Shown: positions 43,853 to 54,095, counted from the stretch's first letter. The stretch is DNA of 64,000 nucleotides from DATGMP01 sp035293565 (GCA_035293565.1 DATGMP010000080.1:1-64000); one strand, 5' to 3'. Program-made: numbers and translations. The notes: generated from the letters alone by a model not told the origin.

Positions 43853-44434
43853 GTGAAGCGGCTTCGGATTCTACCCCGTCTCAGGGTCGTCGCCGGTCAT
43901 CGCATCGACACAGAGCGGCTTCTTTTGCGTTCGCCAACGGTGGCGGATGCGCCGCGCATCTCCGAGCTGATCGGCAGCTGGGATATCGCGCGCTGGCTCG
44001 TCCGCGTGCCTTACCCCTATCGCATCAACCATGCGATCGCCTGGGTGGAGCGGTCCAATCAGGAACGCGCCGCGTCGATGGGCTGGCCCTTCATTATGGT
44101 GCGGGTCGAGGATCAGGCCATCATCGGCAGCATGGACCTGTCGCTGGAGCCTGACCGCATCACCGGCGCGCTTGGCTACTGGATCGGCGAGCCTTATTGG
44201 AATCTGGGCTACGCGACGGAGGCCGCGCGCGCGGTCATCGAGTTCGCCTTCGACACTCTGTCGCTGGAAACCGTCACGGCCAGCGCACTGCCGGACAATG
44301 CGCGCTCGATCCGGGTATTGGAGAAGGCTGGCCTGAGCTATGTCGATAGCCGGCCTGAAGAGACGACCGAACGGGGCAGGGTCGATACCGATTTCTTTGC
44401 CGTGAGCCGGGCGACCTGGCTCTCTTCTCGATGA
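43853..44434 (+). CDS. GNAT family N-acetyltransferase (RimJ/RimL-like)
   Basis: A 193-residue acetyltransferase. It opens with IDTERLLLRSPTVADAP. ALGYWIGEPYWNLGYATEA forms strand 4 and the acetyl-CoA loop, and NARSIRVLEKAGLSY is the last family motif. The substrate is unknown; relatives acetylate protein N-termini or small amines. It starts at GTG 43853, six bases after argJ, and overlaps mutT by four bases. Confidence 0.9.
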   Translation: MKRLRILPRLRVVAGHRIDTERLLLRSPTVADAPRISELIGSWDIARWLVRVPYPYRINHAIAWVERSNQERAASMGWPFIMVRVEDQAIIGSMDLSLEPDRITGALGYWIGEPYWNLGYATEAARAVIEFAFDTLSLETVTASALPDNARSIRVLEKAGLSYVDSRPEETTERGRVDTDFFAVSRATWLSSR

Positions 44435-44844
44435 ACGAAGGCGAGCGGCCGATCCTGTTGGTTGCCGCTGTCGCTCTCGTGGATGCAGATGGCCGCGTGC
44501 TGCTGGCGCAACGGCCGGAAGGAAAGCATCTCGCCGGGCTTTGGGAGTTTCCAGGAGGCAAAGTCCATGACGGCGAGACGCCAGAGGCGGCTCTCATTCG
44601 GGAGCTCAGGGAAGAGCTCGGCATCGAGACAGACGTCAAATGTCTCGCGCCTTTCACCTTCGCCTCCCATGCCTATCCCGATTTCCACCTCCTTATGCCG
44701 CTCTATGTCTGCCGGGTCTGGCAGGGTATCGTTCGTCCTCTGGAGGGGCAGAAGTTGGCCTGGACGCGCATCAGCGACATCAGCAAGTACCCGATGCCGC
44801 CGGCCGATGTTCCGCTAGTTGCGATGCTGAGAGATTTGCTGTGA
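44431..44844 (+). CDS. mutT: MutT-type Nudix hydrolase (8-oxo-dGTP diphosphatase)
   Basis: A 137-residue protein with the full Nudix box GGKVHDGETPEAALIREL continuing REELGI. LLVAAVALVDADGRVLLAQRPEGK and the late W-x-x-x of KLAWTRISDI match MutT. It cleans oxidised nucleotides from the pool. The neighbourhood argJ-GNAT-mutT is common in alphaproteobacteria. Start and stop overlap the flanking genes (ATGA and GTGA). Confidence 0.93.
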   Translation: MNEGERPILLVAAVALVDADGRVLLAQRPEGKHLAGLWEFPGGKVHDGETPEAALIRELREELGIETDVKCLAPFTFASHAYPDFHLLMPLYVCRVWQGIVRPLEGQKLAWTRISDISKYPMPPADVPLVAMLRDLL

Positions 44845-45185
44845 GCCGCTTTCTCTACCATCTCGCCCGCCGTGCCGAATGGGAGCAAGCCGAAAAATCG
44901 GGTGCTTACCGGGGTTCCGCGGATGATCGTCGCGACGGATTCCTGCATTTCTCGACTGCCGAGCAGGTGGTCGAGAGCGCCCGTCGGCACCGCGCGGGCG
45001 AGGCCGACGTGCTGCTGATCGTCGTACCCGAGGCCGCGCTCGAATCCTGGAAATGGGAACCTGCTCGCTCCGGCGCCCTGTTCCCGCACCTATATGGGGA
45101 ATTGCCGCTCAAGGCCATCGTTGCCGTCCATGAGCTGCCGCTGGGTCCCGACGGTTCGCATGTGTTTCCGCCGCTGATAGACTAG
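44841..45185 (+). CDS. DUF952 family protein
   Basis: A 114-residue protein, MSRFLYHLARRAEWEQAEKS, with RDGFLHFSTAEQVVESA and ending PHLYGELPLKAIVAVHELP, the DUF952 pattern. The function is unknown. The start is GTG 44841, overlapping the mutT stop; the same frame is open further left but that part lies inside mutT. It is usually found near nucleotide-metabolism genes. Confidence 0.85.
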   Translation: MSRFLYHLARRAEWEQAEKSGAYRGSADDRRDGFLHFSTAEQVVESARRHRAGEADVLLIVVPEAALESWKWEPARSGALFPHLYGELPLKAIVAVHELPLGPDGSHVFPPLID

Positions 45186-45195
45186 CTCCGCGCCA

Positions 45196-45942
45196 ATGTA
45201 TCGCGACGTCGTCGACCTCAGGGAATTCTATCAGACCAGCTTGGGGCAGGTCGCGCTCAGGATCCTGCGCAGACGCATTCGGGAGTTCTGGTCGGACCTG
45301 TCGGGCCAGACTTTGCTCGGGATCGGTTACGCGACGCCTTATCTTCGGCCATTCCTCAACGAGGCCGAACGCACCATCGCGGTGATGCCGGCGACCCAAG
45401 GCGTGATCTACTGGCCGGCTGAAGGGAAGGGGCTCGTCACGCTCTCCGAGGAAGCGAGCCTGCCATTCGACGATCTTTCTTTCGACCGTGTCCTCGTGGT
45501 GCATGGGCTGGAAGCTACCGAGAAGAGCCGTCAGATGCTGCGCGAGATCTGGCGCGTGCTCGCTGGCGGCGGGCGACTGCTCGTGCTGGCCGCCAACCGC
45601 TCGGGCCTTTGGTCGCGCACCGACAGGACGCCATTCGGACACGGGATTCCCTACACCACGGGACAGCTCAACTCGATGCTGCGGGACAATCTGTTCGTGC
45701 CGGAGCGTTCCGCGCGGGCGCTGTACATGCCGCCGGTCAAATCCCGCTTCCTGCTGGGAACCGCGCCGGCCTGGGAGAAGCTTGGCGCGCAATGGCTGTC
45801 GAATTTCGCCGGTGTCACGATGGTCGAGGCGACGAAGCAGATCTATGCGCTAACCGGCGCCGAGCGAGTCCAGCAACCGCGCCGCGGATTGGCTTTCCCG
45901 CGCGCCCTGCCACAGTCGCGTCCGCTGCGCCGCGAGCCTTAG
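45196..45942 (+). CDS. Class I SAM-dependent methyltransferase
   Basis: A 248-residue protein. The nucleotide-binding strand is QTLLGIGYATPYLRPF, in place of the usual VLDxGxGxG, followed by LPFDDLSFDRVLVVHGLE and EIWRVLAGGGRLLVL. The motif I variation (GIGYAT) is a known feature of this alphaproteobacterial group. The substrate is unknown. It follows the DUF952 gene by 10 bases and is likely part of the argJ operon. Confidence 0.85.
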   Translation: MYRDVVDLREFYQTSLGQVALRILRRRIREFWSDLSGQTLLGIGYATPYLRPFLNEAERTIAVMPATQGVIYWPAEGKGLVTLSEEASLPFDDLSFDRVLVVHGLEATEKSRQMLREIWRVLAGGGRLLVLAANRSGLWSRTDRTPFGHGIPYTTGQLNSMLRDNLFVPERSARALYMPPVKSRFLLGTAPAWEKLGAQWLSNFAGVTMVEATKQIYALTGAERVQQPRRGLAFPRALPQSRPLRREP

Positions 45943-45970
45943 TTAGTCCAAAACATGGGAGAGTACGGGG

Positions 45971-47329
45971 ATGCTGACCATCGCCGAAGCCGGCAAACGG
46001 CTCGCCACTGGGGCCGTCACGAGCGTCGCGCTCACCAAGCAGGCGCTGGCACGGGCGCGTGACCCGGATGGGGAAGGTGCGCGCACCTACACGGTCCTAT
46101 TTGACGAGGCCGCCCTCGCCGAAGCCGAGGCAAGCGATCGCCTCAGGGCGGTCGGCGTCGTGTCGTCGCCACTCGCTGGCATCCCGATCTCGATCAAGGA
46201 TCTGCTCGATGTCCGCAATCGGGTGACGACCGCCGGCGCGCCCTTCATGTCCGACATGCCGCCCGCGAAGCGAGACGCAGCGATCGTGTCGCGGCTCCGC
46301 GCCGCCGGAGCGGTGATCGTTGGCCGCACCAACATGCCGGAATTCGCATCATCGAGCCTCGGTCTGAACCGGGGCTACGGGACACCGCGCAATCCTTGGG
46401 ACCGCAAGACGGGCCGCGTGCCGGGCGGTTCGTCGTCGGGTGCCGGCATCTCGGTTGTCGATGGGATGGCGGTCGCGGCGATTGGGAGTGATACGGGCGG
46501 TTCGATCCGAATCCCGTCCGCGCTGGTCGGGATCGTCGGCTTCAAACCTACCCAGCGGCGCGTGCCGCTCGACGGCTGCTTTCCGCTATCGAACAGTCTC
46601 GACTCTCTGGGACCCCTCGGTGCTTCGGTCGGGTGTTGTGCTCTCGTTGACGCGATCCTTGCGGGCGAGCCGCCGGAAATTCCGGATCCGCTTCCCGTCG
46701 AACGGCTGACCTTCGCGATTCCGCGCAAGACTTACCTGTTCGACGAATTGGACGCTGCCGTATCGCAGTCGTTCGAGCGAGCCCTTTCCGTCCTATCGGC
46801 CGCCGGAGCGAGGATCGTCGATGTCGATTTGCCCGGCTTCACGGTCGAGAAGGTCGGTTTCACGCAAAGGCCGAGCTTCGTACCCGCCGAAGTATTCGCC
46901 GTGCATCGCGCGCTATTGGCCGACAGGCGATCGCGCTACGATCCTCGGATCCTGGCTAACATAGCTGCCGGCGCGTCGCTCACCGCCGCGGATTATCTGG
47001 ACATGGTGGCGGTGCGACGTGCGGTCATCACGGAGATCGGCAATGCTCTCGAAGGTATTGACGGGATCCTGGCGCCGACGGTGCCGACCGTCGCGCCGAC
47101 GATCGCGTCCGTCGACGGAAACGACGCGTCTTACCACAAGGCCAACGGCTTCCTGGCCCGCAACACGGCGCCTTTCAACATGCTCGATGGCTGCGGACTC
47201 TCCATTCCGTGCCACGAGCCGGGCGCCGCGCCGGTCGGGCTGATGCTGGCCGGCATGACCGGCTCGGACCACCGGATCCTGGCGGCAGGCTTGTCCGTCG
47301 AAATGGTCTTAGCGCGCGCGCTTCAATAG
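45971..47329 (+). CDS. Amidase signature family enzyme
   Basis: A 452-residue amidase. The catalytic triad is Lys76 (SIKDLLD), the cis-Ser in PGGSSSGAG (about 154-156) and the nucleophile Ser178 ([11 protein letters not shown]). The protein is GatA-like in fold, but no gatB or gatC is nearby, so it is more likely a stand-alone amide hydrolase of unknown substrate. GGGAG before ATG 45971 is a good ribosome site. The last 21 bases overlap metXW on the other strand. Confidence 0.92.
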   Translation: MLTIAEAGKRLATGAVTSVALTKQALARARDPDGEGARTYTVLFDEAALAEAEASDRLRAVGVVSSPLAGIPISIKDLLDVRNRVTTAGAPFMSDMPPAKRDAAIVSRLRAAGAVIVGRTNMPEFASSSLGLNRGYGTPRNPWDRKTGRVPGGSSSGAGISVVDGMAVAAIGSDTGGSIRIPSALVGIVGFKPTQRRVPLDGCFPLSNSLDSLGPLGASVGCCALVDAILAGEPPEIPDPLPVERLTFAIPRKTYLFDELDAAVSQSFERALSVLSAAGARIVDVDLPGFTVEKVGFTQRPSFVPAEVFAVHRALLADRRSRYDPRILANIAAGASLTAADYLDMVAVRRAVITEIGNALEGIDGILAPTVPTVAPTIASVDGNDASYHKANGFLARNTAPFNMLDGCGLSIPCHEPGAAPVGLMLAGMTGSDHRILAAGLSVEMVLARALQ

Positions 47330-49138
47330 GAACACGGCCTGCTCGGAGAGCAGGTTGGCCCGGCGGCGCGGCTGTGGTGCACGGTAGACCCGACCAGCGG
47401 GCCCCAGCACGACCGATTCCTCGATCTCGATATCGAGGGCGCGGGCGAGGTCCATGAAGTCGGCGATTGTGCACGGATGGATATTGGGCGATTCCCACCA
47501 TCGGTAGGGCCGCTCCGGATCGACGGGCGAGCGCCCCTTGAGCGTCAGTGCCAATCGCGTCCGCCAATGGCCGTAATTCTCGAAGGATACGATCGCGTGG
47601 CGTCCGATCCTGACCAGATGCTCGAGCGTCGCCTTCGGATCGCGCATCGCCTGCAGCGTCTTGGATAAGATCACATAGTCGAACGCGCTGTCGGCGTAGT
47701 TCACGAGGTCCGTGTTGGCATCGCCCTGGATCACCGCCAGCCCATGCGCGAGCGACTGATGAACGCCGTCGGGATCGAGTTCGAGACCGCGTCCGTCGAC
47801 CCCTTTTTCGTGCACGAGATATTCCAGCAGCGTCCCGTCGCCTGAGCCGACATCGAGCGCTCGGCTCTTCGGCTGGATCATGTCGGCGATCAGCTTGAGG
47901 TCCGCCCTGATGCCGCGCCGCGCGCTCTGGGGCCGTTTTTCAGCGGCTGCGGCGGTGGCGCCGCGCGGCGCCAGGCCGCGCTGCTCCGCGCAGCCGTCGA
48001 GAAAGCCGCGCACGATGCGGTAGAGCTCCGGCTCCTCCAAGAGGAAGGCATCATGTCCCTTGTCGGTCTCGATCTCGACGAACGATACCGAGGCGGAAGC
48101 GGTGCTGAGCGCGCCGACGATCGAGCGCGATTCGGCCGTCGGAAAGAGCCAGTCGCTCGTGAACGACACCACCAGAAAGCGAACGGGCGAGCCTTGAAAG
48201 GCTGCCGCCAGATGTCCGCCATGCTCCGCCGCCAGGTCGAAATAATCCATAGCGCGGGTGATATAGAGGTAGGAGTTCGCGTCGAATCGATCGACGAAGG
48301 TCGAACCCTGGTGCCGGAGATAGCTCTCGACCTGGAAGTCGGCATCGAAGCCGTAGGTGAAAGCGGCGCGGTCCTGCAGGTTGCGGCCGAACTTCCGGTG
48401 AAGTGCCGCTTCCGATAGGTAGGTGATATGCGCCGCCATCCGCGCCACCGCGAGGCCGCGCGACGGATTGGTGCCGGAGGTCAGATAGTTTCCGCCCGCC
48501 CAATCCGGGTCCGCCATAATCGCCTGACGTCCCACCTCGTGGAAGGCGATGTTCTGTGAGGAATGCCGGGCTGCGGTGGCGATCGGTATCGCCGCGAACA
48601 CCCGCTCGGGATAGGCCGCGGCCCAGGCCAGCGCCTGCATGCCGCCCATCGAGCCGCCGGTGACTGCGAAGAGCTGGTCGATGCCCAAAGCATCGATCAA
48701 GAGCTTCTCGGCCCGGACCATGTCGCCGATCGTGATGATCGGGAAATCTAGCGCCCAGGGCTTGCCGGTCGCGGGATCGACCTCGCGCGGGCCGGTGCTT
48801 CCCATGCAGCCGCCGATAACATTGGGGCAGATGACGAAATACCGGTTCGTGTCGATCGGCCTGCCCGGGCCGACCATAGTGGTCCACCAGCCTGGTTTGC
48901 CGGTCAGCGGATGGTCGTCGGCCGCGAATTGGTCGCCGGTCAGGGCATGGCAGATCAGGATAGCGTTGGACTTTTCGGCATTCAGCGTGCCGTAGGTCCG
49001 GTAAGCAATGGTGATTGGGCCTAACGATACGCCACTATCGAGCGGCATGGGGCGATCGGACGCGACTACGATACGTTCGCTGGGTATAATCGGAAGATCG
49101 GCGATCTTGGGCGCCAGCGGAGCCTTGGTGACGCTCAT
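47309..49138 (-). CDS. metXW: Fused homoserine O-acyltransferase MetX and MetW
   Basis: A 609-residue single reading frame. Residues 1-385 are MetX: nucleophile Ser163 (GGSMGGMQ), Asp329 (TSDWLFP) and His362 (DKGHDAFL), with ICHALTGDQ. Residues 386-408 are an Ala/Arg linker. Residues 409-609 are MetW, a SAM-methyltransferase-like fold with [16 protein letters not shown] and [14 protein letters not shown]. In most alphaproteobacteria these are two adjacent genes. MetX acylates homoserine for methionine synthesis and MetW assists it. I chose ATG 49138; a GTG at 49198 is an alternative. Confidence 0.93.
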   Translation of the reverse strand: MSVTKAPLAPKIADLPIIPSERIVVASDRPMPLDSGVSLGPITIAYRTYGTLNAEKSNAILICHALTGDQFAADDHPLTGKPGWWTTMVGPGRPIDTNRYFVICPNVIGGCMGSTGPREVDPATGKPWALDFPIITIGDMVRAEKLLIDALGIDQLFAVTGGSMGGMQALAWAAAYPERVFAAIPIATAARHSSQNIAFHEVGRQAIMADPDWAGGNYLTSGTNPSRGLAVARMAAHITYLSEAALHRKFGRNLQDRAAFTYGFDADFQVESYLRHQGSTFVDRFDANSYLYITRAMDYFDLAAEHGGHLAAAFQGSPVRFLVVSFTSDWLFPTAESRSIVGALSTASASVSFVEIETDKGHDAFLLEEPELYRIVRGFLDGCAEQRGLAPRGATAAAAEKRPQSARRGIRADLKLIADMIQPKSRALDVGSGDGTLLEYLVHEKGVDGRGLELDPDGVHQSLAHGLAVIQGDANTDLVNYADSAFDYVILSKTLQAMRDPKATLEHLVRIGRHAIVSFENYGHWRTRLALTLKGRSPVDPERPYRWWESPNIHPCTIADFMDLARALDIEIEESVVLGPAGRVYRAPQPRRRANLLSEQAVFLLKRAR

Positions 49139-49258
49139 CAGCGGATTCCCGAGCCCGGACGATAGTTTCGGGCGCTGTTTTGCCTTTGCGTCGAGCACGG
49201 CCCGCCGCTACACGTAGTTTTTTGTGCGCCCCGAGGCGCCGCAGAACAGATCACCCTG

Positions 49259-50098
49259 ATGCCTTCCTCAACCAATCGACTGGATCTCCTGCGTCGGGAT
49301 ATCGACGCGATCGATGTCGCCATCCACGATCTTATCGTGAAGCGCGCAACAATCGTCGAGGATATCCGCAAGATCAAGAACCGGGCAGGTCCGGCCCTCC
49401 GTCCCGGGCGTGAGGCCAGTATCGTCCGGGCGCTGGTCGCCCGCCACCGAGGCAAATTTCCCCTCCAGGCGCTCGTTAATCTCTGGCGCGAGATGATCAG
49501 CGGCTTCACCCATATGCAGGAGCCGCTTTCGGCTGCGGTCTATGCGCCGCGAGGCCGGGAGCGGCTCTTTGCTTTGGCCCGCGATCATTACGGCAGCTTG
49601 ACGCCCCTCCAGCCGGTCCCGACGGCCGCCGCCGCGGTTCGGGCGGTTGCCGATCAGACCTCCTATATGGCTGTCCTGCCATTTCCGGGCGACCAGGACT
49701 CGGAGTGCTGGTGGCCGCTGCTGATTGGCAATGACAAGGCGCCAAGGGTCATTTCCCGGCTGCCGTTTGCGTCGGACGGAAAAGGCGAGCAAGCTCTAGT
49801 CTTGGCCACTTGGGCGCGTGATCCCTCAGACGAGGAGGCGACCTTGGTCGTCGTCGAGCTGCCCGAGCGCGCCAGCCGGGGACGAGTCGTCGAGAGCTTC
49901 CAGTCCGCGGGTTTCGCTCAGGTGGCGCTCCATGCTGGGAAGGAGGCCGAACCTGGCCGTTCTTACTATCTTGTGGAAGTGGATGGGCAGGTGGCGGCCG
50001 ATGATACGCGCCTGGCGATAGCGGCAGGAGCGCTCGACTCCAGTTTCGCCCAGGTCATTGGCGGTTATGCGCGGCCGCTCACCATTCCAGCAAGCTAG
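49259..50098 (+). CDS. Chorismate mutase with C-terminal extension
   Basis: A 279-residue protein. The first 90 residues form an AroQ-type helical chorismate mutase (LDLLRRDIDAIDVAIHDLI, KIKNRAG, GREASIVRAL). The rest resembles a degenerate prephenate-dehydratase-like or binding domain found in alphaproteobacterial members. It converts chorismate to prephenate, feeding the TyrA-type dehydrogenase two genes downstream. It is divergent from metXW and followed by hisC after 32 bases. Confidence 0.9.
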   Translation: MPSSTNRLDLLRRDIDAIDVAIHDLIVKRATIVEDIRKIKNRAGPALRPGREASIVRALVARHRGKFPLQALVNLWREMISGFTHMQEPLSAAVYAPRGRERLFALARDHYGSLTPLQPVPTAAAAVRAVADQTSYMAVLPFPGDQDSECWWPLLIGNDKAPRVISRLPFASDGKGEQALVLATWARDPSDEEATLVVVELPERASRGRVVESFQSAGFAQVALHAGKEAEPGRSYYLVEVDGQVAADDTRLAIAAGALDSSFAQVIGGYARPLTIPAS

Positions 50099-50130
50099 TT
50101 CGGCCCCGCGCTCGTTTGGGATTGGGTAAA

Positions 50131-51231
50131 ATGGACAAATTGGGCCCGGTGCCGCAGCCGGGAATTCTGGAAATCTCTCCGTATGTCGGCGGCGAGTCGA
50201 AGGTGCAGGGAATAGCCCGGCCGGCGCGGCTCGCCTCGAACGAGAACCCGCTCGGCCCGAGCGCAAGCGCGATGAAGGCGTATTCCGCGGCGGCCGCGGA
50301 GCTGCATCGCTATCCCGATGGGAGCGCCACGGCGCTGCGCGAAGCGATCGGCCGGACAAACGGGCTCGATCCGGCGCGAATTGTCTGCGGTGCCGGCTCG
50401 GATGAGCTTTTCGCCCTCCTTGCGACCGCCTATGCCGGTCCGGGAGACGAGGTGCTGCACAGCTGGCACGGCTTTCTGGCCTTCCCTATCGTCGCGCGCA
50501 GCGTTGGCGCAACGCCGATCCCGATCCCAGAGAGGAACCTGAAGACCGACGTCGAAGCGGTTCTGGCCAAGGTCGGCCCCCGCACGCGTATGATCTTCCT
50601 TGCCAATCCGAACAATCCGACCGGCAGCTATCTCTCGGCCGACGAGATCGAGCAGCTTCTCAATGGCCTTCCACCGCATGTGTTGCTCGTTCTGGACGCG
50701 GCCTATGGCGAGTTCGTGAATCGCAACGACTATTCCGTGGGGCACGAGATGGTCGACCGGTTCCCGAACGCGGTCGTCACCCATACTTTCTCGAAGATAT
50801 ATGCGCTCGCAGCGGTCCGGCTGGGCTGGGCCTATTGTCCACCGGCCGTCGCAGACGTGCTCAACAGAATTCGCCAGCCGTTCAATGTCGGTATTCCAGC
50901 GATGGTCGCGGGTGTCGCCGCGCTGGAGGACCCGGCCTTCCTAGCCCGCTCTCGAGAGCATAACGAGCGTTGGCGACCCTGGTTGGCCGAGCAGCTGACC
51001 CGGCTGGGCTTTACCGTCTATCCCAGCGTCACCAATTTCCTCCTCGTCTCCTTCAAGCCGCACGATGCCGAGGAAGTCCGGCAGTTCCTCAAGGGCCGCG
51101 GCGTGCTCGTGCGTCAGATGGGCGCTTACGGCTTGCCGGACTGCCTCAGGATCACGATCGGCACCGAAGAGGAGATGCGGGCGTTAATCTCCGGCATCGA
51201 GGCCTTCCTCAAAGGGGGGAAGAAGGCATGA
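50131..51231 (+). CDS. hisC: Histidinol-phosphate / aromatic aminotransferase HisC
   Basis: A 366-residue PLP enzyme. The PLP lysine is Lys222 in THTFSKIYALAAVRLGW. RLASNENPLGPS and FLANPNNPTGSYL are hallmark motifs. Its placement between chorismate mutase and a TyrA-family dehydrogenase suggests that it also, or mainly, transaminates aromatic acids. I chose ATG 50131. The stop overlaps the next start (ATGA). Confidence 0.93.
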   Translation: MDKLGPVPQPGILEISPYVGGESKVQGIARPARLASNENPLGPSASAMKAYSAAAAELHRYPDGSATALREAIGRTNGLDPARIVCGAGSDELFALLATAYAGPGDEVLHSWHGFLAFPIVARSVGATPIPIPERNLKTDVEAVLAKVGPRTRMIFLANPNNPTGSYLSADEIEQLLNGLPPHVLLVLDAAYGEFVNRNDYSVGHEMVDRFPNAVVTHTFSKIYALAAVRLGWAYCPPAVADVLNRIRQPFNVGIPAMVAGVAALEDPAFLARSREHNERWRPWLAEQLTRLGFTVYPSVTNFLLVSFKPHDAEEVRQFLKGRGVLVRQMGAYGLPDCLRITIGTEEEMRALISGIEAFLKGGKKA

Positions 51232-52112
51232 CCAAGCCTCTGTTCGAACGCGTCGCCATCATTGGCTTCGGGTTGATCGGCTCGTCTCTCGGCCGGGCCA
51301 TTCGCGCTCATAAGCTCGCGCGGACGCTGGTGGCCTGCGATCGCAGCGATCAGGCGCTGGCGACGATCGCCCGGCTGCGGCTGGCCGATGCGGCGACGCC
51401 GGTGGCCGCGGACGCGGCGAAGGACGCCGATCTCGTCGTCATCGCAGTGCCGCTCGGCGCCTATGCCGAAGTGGCAAACCAGATCGCGCCCGTGCTCAAG
51501 CCCGGCGCGATCGTCAGCGATGTCGGTTCGGTCAAGGGCACAATTGTCCGCGATCTATCGCCGATCTTGCCGCCCCACATCCATTTGGTGCCGGGGCATC
51601 CGGTCGCCGGCACCGAGAATTCCGGACCGGAATCGGGCTTCGAGACCTTGTTCGAAGGCCGGTGGTGCATCCTGACGCCGCCGCCCGGGACGGACCCGGC
51701 AGCCATTGCCAAGGTCACCGATCTCTGGCTGGCTTGCGGTGCGATGGTCGAAACCATGGATGCGGCCCATCATGACAAGGTGCTGGCCATCACCTCGCAT
51801 GTGCCGCACCTCATCGCCTACACGATTGTCGGGACCGCCTCCAATCTCGAGGAAGACGCCAAGTCGGAGGTGATCAAATTCTCGGCCTCCGGCTTCCGAG
51901 ACTTCACCCGCATCGCGGCTTCCGATCCCACCATGTGGCGCGACATCTTCCTCAACAACAAGGAGGCTGTGCTGGAGATGCTGCAGCGCCTCACGGAGGA
52001 TCTGACGGCGCTCCAGCGCGCCATCCGCCGCGGCGAGGGAGATATGCTGTTCGAACGCTTCACCCGGACACGTGAAATCCGCCGTCGGATCATCGACGCG
52101 CATCAGGCCTGA
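51228..52112 (+). CDS. tyrA: Prephenate / arogenate dehydrogenase (TyrA family)
   Basis: A 294-residue NAD(P)-dependent enzyme. The Rossmann motif is VAIIGFGLIGSSLGRA. VSDVGSVKGTIV, PGHPVAGTENSG and the His of VLAITSHVPHLIAYT are typical of TyrA. It carries out the last oxidative decarboxylation to tyrosine. No ACT domain is present, so feedback control is not obvious. It is the third gene of the chorismate mutase-hisC-tyrA operon. Confidence 0.94.
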   Translation: MTKPLFERVAIIGFGLIGSSLGRAIRAHKLARTLVACDRSDQALATIARLRLADAATPVAADAAKDADLVVIAVPLGAYAEVANQIAPVLKPGAIVSDVGSVKGTIVRDLSPILPPHIHLVPGHPVAGTENSGPESGFETLFEGRWCILTPPPGTDPAAIAKVTDLWLACGAMVETMDAAHHDKVLAITSHVPHLIAYTIVGTASNLEEDAKSEVIKFSASGFRDFTRIAASDPTMWRDIFLNNKEAVLEMLQRLTEDLTALQRAIRRGEGDMLFERFTRTREIRRRIIDAHQA

Positions 52113-52122
52113 GGCCCGCCGA

Positions 52123-52773
52123 TCAGGATTGTTGCGGTGCGCCTCTTCGAGGCCTCCGGACGGCTCTTATTGTTCCGCTTGGTCCGCCGCCGCAGAAGAA
52201 CCGGTCGCCGCCATCGGATTCGAGTCCGGAGACTCGAATTCCAGTCGGCATCTCGATTTTCTGCAGGACTTCTCCGGTTTGGGCATCGATTTGACGCAAA
52301 TCACTCTCTTCGCCTTCCCACGTGCCGTGCCAGAGCTCTCCGTCGATCCAGGTGACGCCTGTGACGAAGCGGTTGGACTGGATGGTGCGAAGAATAGCGC
52401 CGGTCTCTGGGTCGATTTGATGGATCTTCCGATCTCGATGCTGCCCCACCCAAAGCGTTCCTTCTGCCCAGGCTAGTCCCGAATTGCTGGTCCCAGGCGC
52501 CGGGATCGTGCCGAGCACATGGCCGGTTGTCGGATCGATCTTCTGGATGCGACCTTCGGCGATCTGAAACAAGTGCCGGCCATCAAAAGCTGTTCCCGCA
52601 TGTGCCGGGACATCGATGGCGCGTCCGGTCTTGCCACTTGCCGGATCGAGTGCGACCAGCTTGTCGCCCGCGGCAAACCAGACATCGCGGCCATCGTGCG
52701 TCAGCCCATGGACGTGATCGACACCGGAAAATGGGCCGTACTCGCGAATAATTTCGGCTGCTGATCGCTTCAT
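52123..52773 (-). CDS. Beta-propeller protein (Vgb/YncE-like)
   Basis: A 216-residue protein made of about five or six blade repeats, for example VWFAAGDKLVALDPASGK, GTLWVGQHRDRKIHQIDP and VTWIDGELWHGTW. There is no signal peptide. The repeats resemble streptogramin-lyase or glutaminyl-cyclotransferase-type propellers, but no catalytic residue is recognisable. I chose ATG 52773 (MKRSAAEII); the longer frame upstream belongs to the HTH gene in another frame. It starts 10 bases after that gene's stop. Confidence 0.75.
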   Translation of the reverse strand: MKRSAAEIIREYGPFSGVDHVHGLTHDGRDVWFAAGDKLVALDPASGKTGRAIDVPAHAGTAFDGRHLFQIAEGRIQKIDPTTGHVLGTIPAPGTSNSGLAWAEGTLWVGQHRDRKIHQIDPETGAILRTIQSNRFVTGVTWIDGELWHGTWEGEESDLRQIDAQTGEVLQKIEMPTGIRVSGLESDGGDRFFCGGGPSGTIRAVRRPRRGAPQQS

Positions 52774-52783
52774 GGTTTCCACC

Positions 52784-54004
52784 CTAGTCGCTTGGCAGTG
52801 GAGCAAGGAGTAACAAGTTCGTCGCGAATCCCGGCAGGGGTGGTGCCATCCAACGGCGCGCCCGCCCGCGACCGACAGACTGCACCTTGCCTGCCGCGGC
52901 CAGCGAATCCAGCGCCCGCTGTACCGTTCGCTGGCTGGCCCCGAGCGCAAGCGCGAGCGCCGAGCTCGACCATGACTCGCCATCGGCAAGAAAGGCGAGC
53001 ACGGCTGCATGCTGCTCCTCGACGGGCCGCGCGAGCACGACGATTTCGTCACCAGGCCGCGGAGTCAGCGCGAAGCCCCGCTCGGTCGCGCTCACATCGG
53101 CGATCGATCGCAGCTCGGCGCGAAGCCGGCCGATCTCCACTCGTAGCCGCGCGCGATGGGATTCATCGGCGACTCTCGCATGGAACGCCTGTGCGAGGAG
53201 CGTGCTCCGCGGCACGTCTGCGGGCCAGGCCTCACCCAGTGCGCGGGCAAGCGCGAACAGGATCGGGCGGGTTGCAAGGGAAACGATCGTGCTTGCCTTA
53301 CGCACGACGTAGCGGTTGGCGTCGACGATGATCATGCCCGATGACAACAGTGTTTCGACCTCTTCGAGCAGGAGCGGGCGTTCCACGCCACGCGCGATCA
53401 AGCGTGCCGCGGGCGTGCTCAAGAGACGAGACGCGCTTTCGACCTCGGCAGCCAAAGCGGGAATTGCGGCAGCGCGCGCTGCCTCCTCGGCGCGTGCGAG
53501 CGCTGCCCGGGCCGCCTTTGTCCGGATGCGCCGCATGGCAATTCCCGCAACCATCAGCTCATGCGACGCCCGCAAGGCCGCGGGGAAAGGCGAGGGGTCG
53601 AGCGCGGCAAGGTTCTGCTCGGCGCGTTCGAGGCGTCCGATCAAGAGAAGGCGCCGAATCTCCAGATATCGCGCATGGGCGGCGTTCGCCCGGTCGCCAT
53701 GCTTTTCGAGCGTCGCCCGCGCCGCGCCGAGCGCTTTCGCCGGCCAGCCGAGGTCGCGGGATGCGAGAGCGACCTCCGCCTCGGCGACGACGCATCGCGC
53801 ACGGGCCAAGGCCTCTTTCGGACCGAAGGCGCGAGCCGCGCTTCGCAAGAGAACCTTTGCACGGGCGAGGTCGCCCAGCTGCGCCATGGCTATGCCGCGA
53901 AGTGCGAGCGCCGGCGCGTCGTCGCGGAGCGCCACCCGGTTCAACGCGCCCAGGGGATCGCCGGCGGCCAACGCCCGGGCCGCGGCTGTGATCAGCGAGT
54001 CCAT
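52784..54004 (-). CDS. TPR-like regulator with C-terminal HTH
   Basis: A 406-residue protein. The first about 200 residues are Ala-rich paired helices, TPR-like (LALRGIAMAQLGDLARAKVLL). A wing-type region at about 255-320 (HRARLRVEIGRLRAELRSI) recalls the DNA-binding part of SARP/OmpR-like regulators. The end holds a HTH: SSALALALGASQRTVQRAL and a basic wing. It is divergent from a small membrane protein and a DUF899 gene, so it may control them together with the propeller gene. Confidence 0.7.
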   Translation of the reverse strand: MDSLITAAARALAAGDPLGALNRVALRDDAPALALRGIAMAQLGDLARAKVLLRSAARAFGPKEALARARCVVAEAEVALASRDLGWPAKALGAARATLEKHGDRANAAHARYLEIRRLLLIGRLERAEQNLAALDPSPFPAALRASHELMVAGIAMRRIRTKAARAALARAEEAARAAAIPALAAEVESASRLLSTPAARLIARGVERPLLLEEVETLLSSGMIIVDANRYVVRKASTIVSLATRPILFALARALGEAWPADVPRSTLLAQAFHARVADESHRARLRVEIGRLRAELRSIADVSATERGFALTPRPGDEIVVLARPVEEQHAAVLAFLADGESWSSSALALALGASQRTVQRALDSLAAAGKVQSVGRGRARRWMAPPLPGFATNLLLLAPLPSD

Positions 54005-54095
54005 CCGAATCCCGCCACACTTGTCACTCCCCGCCTTCGATACCCCGGCACTATCTCCGTGTCACGACCAACACCCGCGAAGGGAGTGAGAGGCC

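Noticed and set aside
45109..45792. 227-residue minus-strand ORF
   Set aside because: Antisense to the DUF952 and methyltransferase genes; no motif.
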